Assembly (NCBI GenBank): GCA_018711955.1
Contig: DVHQ01000185.1
Location: 1-14,320, forward strand
Source: Limiplasma merdipullorum
GTDB taxonomy: Bacteria; Bacillota; Clostridia; Christensenellales; Aristaeellaceae
Reading direction: 5' to 3'
Length of the DNA: 14,320 nucleotides
Shown here: positions 7,631 to 14,320 of the stretch, in pieces
Layout: each line of letters begins with the position of its first letter
Position numbering within the stretch: the first letter of the stretch is position 1
Made by a program: the position numbers and the translations under genes
Notes under the pieces: generated by a model
Told to the model about the DNA's origin: nothing
Seen by the model: the letters and a program-made list of their open reading frames with translations, nothing else
Database searches by the model: none

Positions 7631-9514
7631 ATGAATCCCACGTTGGCCTATAAAATCAAAATGCTTCCCGAAAGCCCCGGCTGCTATATCATGAAAAGCC
7701 GGGGCGAGATCATTTACGTCGGCAAGGCGGTCAATCTGAAAAACCGCGTGCGGCAGTATTTCCACGGCTCGCATACGCCGAAGGTGGCCGCCATGGTCAG
7801 CCGCGTGGATGATTTTGACCTCATGCTCTGCCAGACCAACTTTGAGGCACTCACGCTGGAATGCAACCTCATCAAGAAGCATCGCCCCTTCTATAACATC
7901 CTTCTCAAGGATGACAAACACTACCCCTATCTGCGTATCGACCTCAACGAGCCCTTCCCCCGCCTGACCCTGGCCCGCAACATGGATGACCAGCGGGCGG
8001 GCGTGAAGTACTTCGGCCCCTATATCGGGGCCACCGCCGTCCGGCAGGTGATGGATGAAGTGCGGCGGTTTTTCCCGCTGCGCACCTGCAATCTCCGCTT
8101 TCCCGTCAAATCGCCCCGGCGTCCCTGCGTGCACCATCAGATCGGGCAATGCCTGGCGCCCTGCGCGGGCGGGGTGAGCGAGGAGGCGTACCGCGCCATC
8201 CTGGCGCGCGTCATCGACTTTTTGAACGGCGACAGCCGGGAACTGCTCGCCGAGCTCACCCGTGAGATGAACGTCGCCAGCGCCCGCATGGAGTACGAAC
8301 AGGCGGCGGTGCTGCGGGACAAGATCGCGGATGTCCGCCAGCTGATGGAGGAACAGCACGCCATTCAGACGCGCGATGTGGAGCAGGATGTGCTGGCCGT
8401 GGCTCAGGATGACCAGGACGCCATGGTGCAGCTGACGCATATCCGTGCGGGGCGCATTGAGGGCGGACGGGCCTTCCTGATGGAGCACTGTGGCGCGGAG
8501 ACGCCGGAAGAGGTACTGGCCGGATTCTTGACCCAGTATTACGACGATGGACATCTGATCCCGCGCAACGTGCTGGCGCAGGCGCTGCCTGAACCGCTGG
8601 ACGAATTGGAGCGCTGGCTGCGGGAGCGGCGGGGCGGGGCGGTGACACTGGCTGTGCCCCAGCGGGGCGACAAGGCGGATCTGGTGCGCCTGACCCTGAA
8701 AAACGCCGAGGACGCGCTCTCCAAGCACCGACAGAGCGCGGAGGTCAAGGACATGCGCACCCGGCAGGCCATGCTGGAGCTCAAGGAGGCGCTGCATCTG
8801 CCCGTACTGCCCCGGCGCATTGAGGGGTACGATATCTCCAACACGCAGGGCATTTTGAGCGTGGCCAGCATGGTGGTCTTTCAGGACGGATTGCCTGATA
8901 AAAAGGCATACCGCATCTACCGAATCAAAACCGTCGAAGGCGCCAACGACTTCGCCTCCATGGCCGAGGTGATCACCCGCCGCTTCACCCATGGGCTGAA
9001 GGAGCGCCACGAGCGCGAGCAGGCGGGCCTGGACCCGGATGCGGGCAGCTTTTCCAAGCTGCCGGACGTGATTCTGATCGACGGCGGCCCGGAACAATTG
9101 CTCTTTGCGCACCGCGCCATGCAGGAGGCGGGAGCGAGCGTGCCCATGTTTGGCCTGGCAAAGCGGTTTGAGGAGATCTATCTGCCGGGACGGGAGGACC
9201 CTATCGTGCTGGACCGGCGTTCCAACGCGCTTCACCTGGTGCAGTATGTGCGCGATGAAGCGCACCGCTTCGGCATCACGCACCACCGCGCGCTGCGCGG
9301 CAAGGAGGGCCTCAGGAGCGAGCTGTCCGCCATCCCCGGCGTAGGCCCCAAGAAGCAGGCGGCGCTGATACGGCACTTCCGGAGCGTAAAGGCCATTTTT
9401 GAGGCCACGCAGGAGGAACTGTGCCAGGTGGAGGGCATCAGTACCGGACTGGCGCAGCGTATTTACGACTATGCGGCGCAGCGTGGCAAACCCTCCTCCC
9501 GGCCGCAGGAATAA
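7631..9514 (+). CDS. uvrC: excinuclease ABC subunit C
   Basis: A 627-residue nucleotide excision repair nuclease that, with UvrB, cuts DNA on both sides of a bulky lesion in the cytoplasm. The GIY-YIG nuclease domain is at about residues 14-92 (G-C-Y19 and Y29-V-G-K-A, R39, E77). Four cysteines, C153, C166, C174 and C178, match the iron-sulfur cluster spacing known for UvrC. The UVR motif that binds UvrB is near 200-240 (ARMEYEQAAVLRDKI). The RNase H-like nuclease domain has D401 (EGYDIS), D440 (GAND), D484 (IDGGPEQL) and H545, the expected catalytic set. The C-terminal double helix-hairpin-helix is at about 565-620 (IPGVGPKKQAALI, VEGISTGLAQRI). All key residues are present, so it should be active. 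It lies 14 bases after a transporter gene, an unusual neighbour for a repair gene. Confidence 0.98.
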   Translation: MNPTLAYKIKMLPESPGCYIMKSRGEIIYVGKAVNLKNRVRQYFHGSHTPKVAAMVSRVDDFDLMLCQTNFEALTLECNLIKKHRPFYNILLKDDKHYPYLRIDLNEPFPRLTLARNMDDQRAGVKYFGPYIGATAVRQVMDEVRRFFPLRTCNLRFPVKSPRRPCVHHQIGQCLAPCAGGVSEEAYRAILARVIDFLNGDSRELLAELTREMNVASARMEYEQAAVLRDKIADVRQLMEEQHAIQTRDVEQDVLAVAQDDQDAMVQLTHIRAGRIEGGRAFLMEHCGAETPEEVLAGFLTQYYDDGHLIPRNVLAQALPEPLDELERWLRERRGGAVTLAVPQRGDKADLVRLTLKNAEDALSKHRQSAEVKDMRTRQAMLELKEALHLPVLPRRIEGYDISNTQGILSVASMVVFQDGLPDKKAYRIYRIKTVEGANDFASMAEVITRRFTHGLKERHEREQAGLDPDAGSFSKLPDVILIDGGPEQLLFAHRAMQEAGASVPMFGLAKRFEEIYLPGREDPIVLDRRSNALHLVQYVRDEAHRFGITHHRALRGKEGLRSELSAIPGVGPKKQAALIRHFRSVKAIFEATQEELCQVEGISTGLAQRIYDYAAQRGKPSSRPQE

Positions 9515-9767
9515 AAAACCGTGCTTTGGAGGGCCTGAGCCCTCCGAGCTCCATTCCCAATGCCCGGCGCCTTCAGCAAATCGGAGAAGGGGTCCCGCGC
9601 TCGGCGGGACAGGCGGCAGGGTTCCAGCGGGCCTCGCTGACAGGTGCGGTGGGTTCGGAGACCCTGAGTCGCAAGGTTTCCCTGCACGTTTCCCCGGTCG
9701 CGCCCAAGAAGGAGAGAATGGGCCCTGGCGGAAAAGCTCGCCGGAGGTGCGCTTTTTGGCCAAACTG
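9515..9767. other. non-coding region with several hairpins; possible structured RNA or interspersed repeat
   Basis: About 250 bases without a credible gene. Four short inverted repeats can be seen: 9528-9534/9539-9545 (7 bp, loop CTGA), 9592-9598/9604-9610 (7 bp, 5-base loop), 9625-9629/9635-9639 (5 bp) and 9657-9663/9675-9681 (7 bp with one G.U). None has a T run behind it. The short open frames here have no ribosome site and no family resemblance. It may be a 3' untranslated region, a small RNA or a dispersed repeat; the sequence alone does not decide. Confidence 0.4.
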
Positions 9768-9810
9768 AAAAACCCCGCTTCTTCCGTTCGGAACAAGCGG
9801 GGGTTTTTGT
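9768..9810. terminator. bidirectional intrinsic terminator between convergent genes
   Basis: AAAAACCCCGCTT pairs with AAGCGGGGGTTTTT around a short loop that includes CCGTTCGG. The plus strand ends in GGGGGTTTTTGTTGTTT and the minus strand in GGGGTTTTTC, so it can stop transcription from uvrC and from the minus-strand VanW gene, whose stop codon lies only a few bases away. Confidence 0.92.
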
Positions 9811-9813
9811 TGT

Positions 9814-11127
9814 TTATGCCTTGTAGATGCAGCAGGTGACGACGCCGTCGGATACGAACATCTGGTAGCGGATGGCATAGGGCATGGTATTGGTCATGAT
9901 GAGGTTGATGCTTCCGCCGCCCACCGCTGCATCAAAGCCTTTCTTGGCATAATAGATGCCTACATCGGCATGCACCCTGCGATGGGTTACCAAAATGGGA
10001 AGCTGGATGGTGGCGATGTAAAAGGTGGTATTGACCTGACAGGTGCCGCCGCCATAGCCCCACAGGGCATCCTTCTTCATGATGGGCGCCTTGTGATATC
10101 CCGTGGACTGCGAGAAGGGACCAATGGTCTGATGCTGGTTATATTCTTCGCCGGGCTGGAGAATGGTGCCGGTGATCATGCTGGAGGAAAGGCGGATATT
10201 CCAGTTGCGCCCCTGATACTGCAGGGAGTAAATGCCCACGGCATAATAGGTGCTCATGGTGCTGATCAGATCGCCGCTTTCGGCGGTTTCCCAATCCTTG
10301 ACCGGCACGAGCCAGGCGACATCCTCCTCCTTGATATAGCCGGTGGTGCGCCAATAGGGCAGGGGATAGCGGCCCTCCTCGTCCAGCTCGAAAACCGCGA
10401 TGGCAGCGCCGGGATTGATGGTCTTGAGCACGGAGTCATCCTCCATGCTGTAGATGGTGGTGGTATGATTGACAAAGGCCAGGTAAGGCATGATGTCCAG
10501 TCCGGGAATCTCGCCCACGTAGGGGTCGATACGGTCCCACTTGAACAGCGAGGAGGTGCGGATAAAACCGCAGGTGTCTTCATAGCGCGCCAGGCACCAT
10601 TCGCCGCTGACCTCGCTGACGATCACCTGATCATAGATGGGCACGCTGCCGATCTTGCGGCTGAGCTCGTTGGGCTCCAGATAGATGACGGCGTTCCTGA
10701 CTGCATAGGCATAGTAGCCCTCATGAAAGTTTTCGGGGCTGGTGGTGAAGTTGGGCGCGTTGATAGGCTCGGCCACATCAATCTCAAGGTCGGCTGTGCC
10801 GTTGGCCTCGGCGGCCTCAAGATCATAAAGGGTGATGTCGTCCAGATACTGAGTCAGCACATAGCCTTCCATGCGGGTGGTGCGGACCTTGCACCATTCC
10901 TCGCCCAGTTCGAGGATATAAACAAAGGAGTCGCGGGGAATGCTGTCGCCGGCAGAGGCATCCTTGCTGGGCGAGCGGCGCACCTTCAGGGCAACGCTGG
11001 CGATGGCGGTGTGGGTAATGGGGGCCTCTTCCTCCGCGGCGACCTCCTGCGCAAGGCCGCACAGTGGGGAGAGCGCCACTATCCCGGCCAGCAGCAGCAA
11101 AACAAGCGGGCGAAAAAAACGCTTCAT
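9814..11127 (-). CDS. secreted SH3-like / VanW domain protein
   Basis: A 437-residue exported protein. The signal peptide covers about residues 1-26 (KRFFRP, a hydrophobic core, then a GLA cleavage site). C23 is preceded by SPL, a poor lipobox, so it is probably not a lipoprotein. Three SH3-like segments can be seen at about 40-96, 141-195 and 213-272; the first has the typical LKVRRSPS and EEWCKVR blocks and the second GEWCLARYEDTCGFI. The VanW domain is at about 308-435, with LQPGEEYNQHQTIGPF, GGGTCQVNTTFYIA (359-372) and a late N-T-M-P-Y block. SH3-like domains often bind cell-wall peptides; VanW is linked to some vancomycin-resistance clusters but its activity is unsettled. It acts outside the membrane, probably at the wall. 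AAGGAG lies 12 bases before the ATG, and a strong promoter is visible upstream. It follows the YesMN pair and may belong to its regulon. Confidence 0.9.
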   Translation of the reverse strand: MKRFFRPLVLLLLAGIVALSPLCGLAQEVAAEEEAPITHTAIASVALKVRRSPSKDASAGDSIPRDSFVYILELGEEWCKVRTTRMEGYVLTQYLDDITLYDLEAAEANGTADLEIDVAEPINAPNFTTSPENFHEGYYAYAVRNAVIYLEPNELSRKIGSVPIYDQVIVSEVSGEWCLARYEDTCGFIRTSSLFKWDRIDPYVGEIPGLDIMPYLAFVNHTTTIYSMEDDSVLKTINPGAAIAVFELDEEGRYPLPYWRTTGYIKEEDVAWLVPVKDWETAESGDLISTMSTYYAVGIYSLQYQGRNWNIRLSSSMITGTILQPGEEYNQHQTIGPFSQSTGYHKAPIMKKDALWGYGGGTCQVNTTFYIATIQLPILVTHRRVHADVGIYYAKKGFDAAVGGGSINLIMTNTMPYAIRYQMFVSDGVVTCCIYKA

Positions 11128-11130
11128 TTA

Positions 11131-11156
11131 AACCAAAGGCTCCTTTACTCTTGGTT
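11131..11156 (-). promoter_or_regulatory. leader hairpin enclosing the VanW-gene ribosome binding site
   Basis: On the minus strand AACCAA (11151-11156) pairs with TTGGTT (11131-11136). The 14-base loop contains the AAGGAG at 11140-11145, and part of it can also pair as AAAG with CTTT. The stem is AT-rich and weak, so a role in translation control is only a possibility. Confidence 0.4.
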
Positions 11157-11189
11157 GGGTTTGGCGGAAATGGAAACCGCCCACGTTAT

Positions 11190-11219
11190 ATTATAACGAG
11201 GCGGCAAGGGATTCGTCAA
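11190..11219 (-). promoter_or_regulatory. sigma-A promoter for the VanW gene
   Basis: On the minus strand TTGACG (11214-11219) and a perfect TATAAT (11190-11195) are 18 bases apart. The -35 box overlaps the TGA stop (11216-11218) of the response regulator gene. The -10 box lies within a perfect palindrome CGTTATA-T-TATAACG (11184-11198), which could be an operator. The expected start is near 11183, where the transcript would begin with a GGCGG/CCGCC hairpin (11163-11181). Confidence 0.8.
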
Positions 11220-12661
11220 TATTTGTTTTCTTGGCCATGTGGAGTAGGGTCAGGGTCATTCTCCGGATGATTCATCATCTCGCGGGGTGAAAGCGTGAAG
11301 AACTGCTTGAAGCGTTTGGAAAACTGAACCACATCAGGATATCCTACCATTGCGCTGATCTCATAAACCTTGTATTCCCCGGCATGCAGCAGATCGCGGG
11401 CGATGCTCATGCGATAGCGAAACAGATAATCGGAAAAGGCATATCCCGTGTTGGCCTTGAACAGGGTGCTGAAGTAGGAGGGACTGACATTCAGCCTCGC
11501 GGCAACCCCGCTGAGAGAAAGCGGGGTACCGTATTCTTCGTGGATGATTCGAATGGCTTTGCGAACGTAGGCGGTGTAGGCGGGTTGAGCGGACAGCAAG
11601 GTATAGAGGTTGACGGCCTGTGCCTCCAGCGTCTGCATCAGATCATAAAGGTTATTACACCACAGCAACTCTTCCAGGCACTTTTCCACAGAGGGCGCAT
11701 TGGGCAGGGGAGAATGGAAGCGTTCCTCCAATTGATGGTAGAAGGCGCGAAAATATTCGTTCAGGCGGCTGCGGACGGTGAGCGGCGTTTGTTCCGGACG
11801 GCCGCAAATCGCGCGCAGGGCGCCGTGCAGGTGGCGTTGCATGCCCTGAATATCCAGGGCGTTTACCACGGATGGAGGCGGCAGACCTTCTCCCGCGACG
11901 GGTGAAAGGGTGTGTTGAGCTTCCCAAAGTTCATAAAGTGCGGCGTTGAAGCGCAGGTAAATGTCGCCGGACAGAGGGAGAATGCGGAAATGCTCCGTCT
12001 TGCAAAGCTGTGCCGTGGCCCGGGCGGAGGCGTCGTCGCGACAGAGGAATACCGTAATGTGTGCAGAAAGCGCAGTCACGAAGGGAAGACCGTCATTCGG
12101 CAGCAAAACTTGCGCCGGATCCACGGCTACCAGCAGGGCCAGGGCGTCGGTATCCAGGCCTGCCATGCCCAGCATGCGCTGTAGGGCAGACTCTGCAGCC
12201 GGAACCGCGACCAGCACATTGCGCAGCCATTCCGTCATAATTTCCGGCGAAAGAGGCATGGCAGAGGAGGGATCGGGCGTTTTTTCCACCTTTTCCACGC
12301 ATCGCTTGACACAGGCATAGAGTGCGTCCGGTTCAATGGGCTTGAGGATATAGTCGAATGCGCCCAGTTTCAGGGCCTCCTGCGCATAACGAAATTCGGA
12401 ATAGGAACTGATCAGGATGAATTCGCAGGCGATATGCTTTTCGCGCACGTATTTGAGCAGGGCAATGCCGTCCATGTTGGGCATGGATACGTCGGTGAGG
12501 ACAATGTGCGGATGGCGCGTCTCAATGGCCTGCACACCCTCGCGGCCGTCTGCGCATATGGCTACGACCTCGGCGTTCAATGCGCTCCAGTCAATGTAGC
12601 TTTTCAAACCTTCGCGGATCAGGCGCTCGTCGTCAATGATCAAAACCCGATACTTATTCAT
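11216..12661 (-). CDS. YesN-type response regulator (REC plus AraC-family helix-turn-helix)
   Basis: A 481-residue cytoplasmic transcription factor. The receiver domain is at about 1-120, with D10, D11, phospho-acceptor D57 (TDVSMPNMDG), S85 and K107 all present. A middle region of about 240 residues (about 125-360) has no motif I can name. The AraC-type double helix-turn-helix is at about 364-463 (LSGVAARLNVSPSYFSTLFK, then YEISAMVGYPDVVQFSKRFK). The start at 12661 is chosen over the in-frame ATG at 12667 because GGAGG at 12668-12672 touches the latter but sits 6 bases before the former. It overlaps the kinase gene by 8 bases (ATGAATAA), so the two are translated together. YesN-type regulators usually switch on nearby carbohydrate transport genes; the plus-strand importer is the obvious candidate target, by inference. 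Confidence 0.94.
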   Translation of the reverse strand: MNKYRVLIIDDERLIREGLKSYIDWSALNAEVVAICADGREGVQAIETRHPHIVLTDVSMPNMDGIALLKYVREKHIACEFILISSYSEFRYAQEALKLGAFDYILKPIEPDALYACVKRCVEKVEKTPDPSSAMPLSPEIMTEWLRNVLVAVPAAESALQRMLGMAGLDTDALALLVAVDPAQVLLPNDGLPFVTALSAHITVFLCRDDASARATAQLCKTEHFRILPLSGDIYLRFNAALYELWEAQHTLSPVAGEGLPPPSVVNALDIQGMQRHLHGALRAICGRPEQTPLTVRSRLNEYFRAFYHQLEERFHSPLPNAPSVEKCLEELLWCNNLYDLMQTLEAQAVNLYTLLSAQPAYTAYVRKAIRIIHEEYGTPLSLSGVAARLNVSPSYFSTLFKANTGYAFSDYLFRYRMSIARDLLHAGEYKVYEISAMVGYPDVVQFSKRFKQFFTLSPREMMNHPENDPDPTPHGQENKY

Positions 12662-14320
12662 GTGCATCCTCCGCTTTCAGGGGGAAAGCCAAACGCACGG
12701 TTGTGCCATGGCCAGTACTGCTGGTGATGGAAAAGCGGTATTCGTCACGATAATACAGCCGGAGCTGGCGCACAATGTTTTTGATGGCAAAGTTGCGTCC
12801 GGAGTCACGGGCAGGATCGTCGGGATTTTTGATATCCTCCATTAAAACCGCCAGCTTTTCGGGAGACATGCCCACGCCGTTGTCCGTGACGGTATAGCAC
12901 AGCCAACCGGCAGGTTCCTCCCGGAAGGCGATTTTCAGCCGCCCGCCCAGCTGGGGACGCAAGCCGTGCTGATAGGCGTTTTCCACAATCGGCTGAAAGA
13001 AATATTTGTAGGTGCGGCAATCCTTGATGTTCGGATCGACCTCGATTTCCGATAGAATGGCGCCATCCATGCGCACGTTGATGAGCATGATATAGGCCTT
13101 GAGAATTTCGGCCGCCTGGGAAACGGCGAGGGTATCGCGCCCTTCGTTCAGGGTGAGACGGAAAAGGCGCGAAAGATTGAAGATGATCTCAGAAATCTGC
13201 GGCACGTGATGGCTGTTGGCGATCCAGTGAATGCTATCGAGCGTGTTGAAGAGAAAATGCTCGTTGAGCTGGTTTTGAATGTATTTGAGCTCAAATTCGT
13301 TTTTGAGGACGCGGGTTTCATAGTTTTCGTGAATGAGCTGTTCAATGCTCTCCAGAAGAACGTTGAACTGATTGCCAATCATGCCGAATTCGTCGGGGCG
13401 GGACACCGGAACACGTACGGAAAGATCGCCGCTTTCCGCGGTTTGGATGGTACCGCACAATACGTGAATGGGACGAAGGATGCGGTGCAGCAAAAATACC
13501 AGAACCGCAACAAAAATCAATAGCAAGCAGAAAAAATAATAATAGGAATATCGCTGGATGATGCCCGTGGAGGAGCTCAGGGAAGACAGCGGCGCGGAGA
13601 GAAAATAGCACAGCGTGGTATAAGAGGATTGAAAGGCGACGGCCAGATACTCATCGCTTCCATTTGACAGAACGCGCCATGATCCCGGCGGCAGTTCCGC
13701 AAGGGCATCAATGCCCCGCGCGCCCTCCACGCCCGGCACCGCCAGCACATAGGCATCGCTTTTGACAAACAGGCCCACCGACTTATCCGGCGCCAGGGCC
13801 CGGAAGCGCTTTGACAGGATGTCGGAGGACAGTGTGATGCGGCAAAAGAGTTTGGCCGAGGGGTCGTTGGAAAAATAGGGGCAGAAATAGCTGACCAGGT
13901 ACATGGCGCCGTTTTCATCTGTTTCAGGCTGCCATGTATGCGAGGTTGTCTCAGCCGCCTCGGATAACCATGAAATATCATCCTCCGACGGCTGTGCGAC
14001 AATCCTGCGCGTGGCATAGGGCTGGCTGGAAAACAGGATGTCCGCATAGGGATGATACAGTTCAATGGAATGAATATAGGAACTGCTCAAATAGGCCTGG
14101 TAAAGGGTGCGGCTGATCGCCTGGATGATTTGATAAGCGGTATAGCTGTCTTTGCCGCCGGTAAGCTCGGAAGAAAAGGCGGAGCCGGAAAGGACAGAAT
14201 CCGCGCGAAGCTGTGTCTGCAAAATATTGATGCTGTAAAAAACTTCATCCATGGTGTCGGAAACATTTTGCAAAACGACCTTGTACTGCGCTCCGGCGTC
14301 CGCAATGGCCTGTCTGGACG
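12654..14320 (-). CDS. YesM-type sensor histidine kinase (N-terminus outside window)
   Basis: The frame is open through the right edge, so the first membrane span and start are missing; the TTG at 14273 is not taken as the start because sensor-like sequence continues upstream. What is visible is an extracytoplasmic sensor region (14320 to about 13560), a membrane span (about 13547-13485, FFCLLLIFVAVLVFLL), a HAMP linker (about 13484-13326, ending in the DEFGMIGNQFN block), the His-kinase domain with phospho-acceptor H at 13257-13259 (HFLFNTLDSIHW), the N box (VENAYQHGL) and the G box (DNGVGM). The usual NPHF is NEHF here. It would sense an external ligand, perhaps with a partner binding protein, and phosphorylate the overlapping YesN-type regulator. 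The kinase family is sure; the ligand is unknown. Confidence 0.94.
   Translation of the reverse strand, partial: SRQAIADAGAQYKVVLQNVSDTMDEVFYSINILQTQLRADSVLSGSAFSSELTGGKDSYTAYQIIQAISRTLYQAYLSSSYIHSIELYHPYADILFSSQPYATRRIVAQPSEDDISWLSEAAETTSHTWQPETDENGAMYLVSYFCPYFSNDPSAKLFCRITLSSDILSKRFRALAPDKSVGLFVKSDAYVLAVPGVEGARGIDALAELPPGSWRVLSNGSDEYLAVAFQSSYTTLCYFLSAPLSSLSSSTGIIQRYSYYYFFCLLLIFVAVLVFLLHRILRPIHVLCGTIQTAESGDLSVRVPVSRPDEFGMIGNQFNVLLESIEQLIHENYETRVLKNEFELKYIQNQLNEHFLFNTLDSIHWIANSHHVPQISEIIFNLSRLFRLTLNEGRDTLAVSQAAEILKAYIMLINVRMDGAILSEIEVDPNIKDCRTYKYFFQPIVENAYQHGLRPQLGGRLKIAFREEPAGWLCYTVTDNGVGMSPEKLAVLMEDIKNPDDPARDSGRNFAIKNIVRQLRLYYRDEYRFSITSSTGHGTTVRLAFPLKAEDAHE
12668..12672 (-). promoter_or_regulatory. 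ribosome binding site that fixes the response regulator start
   Basis: GGAGG on the minus strand is 6 bases before the ATG at 12661 and directly abuts the alternative ATG at 12667, which rules the latter out. Confidence 0.8.

Noticed and set aside
9528..9545. Perfect 7-bp hairpin after uvrC as its terminator
   Set aside because: No T run follows on the plus strand; the clear terminator is at 9768-9810.
7211..9796. Long minus-strand open frame of 861 codons over uvrC
   Set aside because: It is antisense to an intact uvrC with all catalytic residues, has no recognisable domains, and reflects low stop frequency in GC-rich DNA.
9970..11196. Plus-strand open frame of 408 codons opposite the VanW gene
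   Set aside because: The minus strand carries the signal peptide, VanW motif, ribosome site and promoter; the plus-strand product matches no family.
14271..14273. TTG as the start of the histidine kinase
   Set aside because: The frame stays open with sensor-like sequence to the window edge, and no first membrane span follows the TTG.

Overview
The window looks like chromosomal DNA from a GC-rich, probably Gram-positive member of the Bacillota, most likely a gut-type Clostridia lineage. The basis is a YesM/YesN-type two-component pair, a VanW/SH3-like secreted protein, carbohydrate-type ABC importer genes without their own ATPase, and strong AGGAGG-like ribosome binding sites. Genus cannot be told from the sequence. 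There are no rRNA or tRNA genes, CRISPR arrays or insertion sequences.

Plus strand, 1-9514, is a compact gene run: the 3' end of a solute-binding protein gene cut by the left edge, a complete paralogous solute-binding protein (768 aa) with a beta-propeller-like N-terminal half, two sugar-type ABC permeases, a membrane-fusion (HlyD/MacA-like) adaptor, a MacB/FtsX-like membrane protein with no ATPase domain, and uvrC. Most gaps are 1-19 bases, so co-transcription is likely. The exception is an 87-base gap after the second binding protein, which holds a strong GC-rich hairpin.

9515-9813 is non-coding. It holds several short hairpins and ends in a bidirectional terminator that separates uvrC from convergent genes.

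Minus strand, 14320-9814, reads from right to left: a YesM-type sensor histidine kinase cut by the right edge, a YesN-type response regulator (REC plus AraC helix-turn-helix) overlapping it by 8 bases, then a secreted SH3-like/VanW protein with its own promoter. That promoter's -35 box overlaps the response regulator stop codon.

Working together (inference): the importer genes would take up a carbohydrate or other solute and borrow an ATPase encoded elsewhere, as many Bacillota sugar importers do. YesMN pairs often control such transporters, so the kinase and regulator may control the plus-strand operon. The most unusual part is the joining of importer genes to a MacA-like adaptor and a MacB-like core protein in one operon, with no ATPase visible for either. 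The function of this combined set is not known to me.
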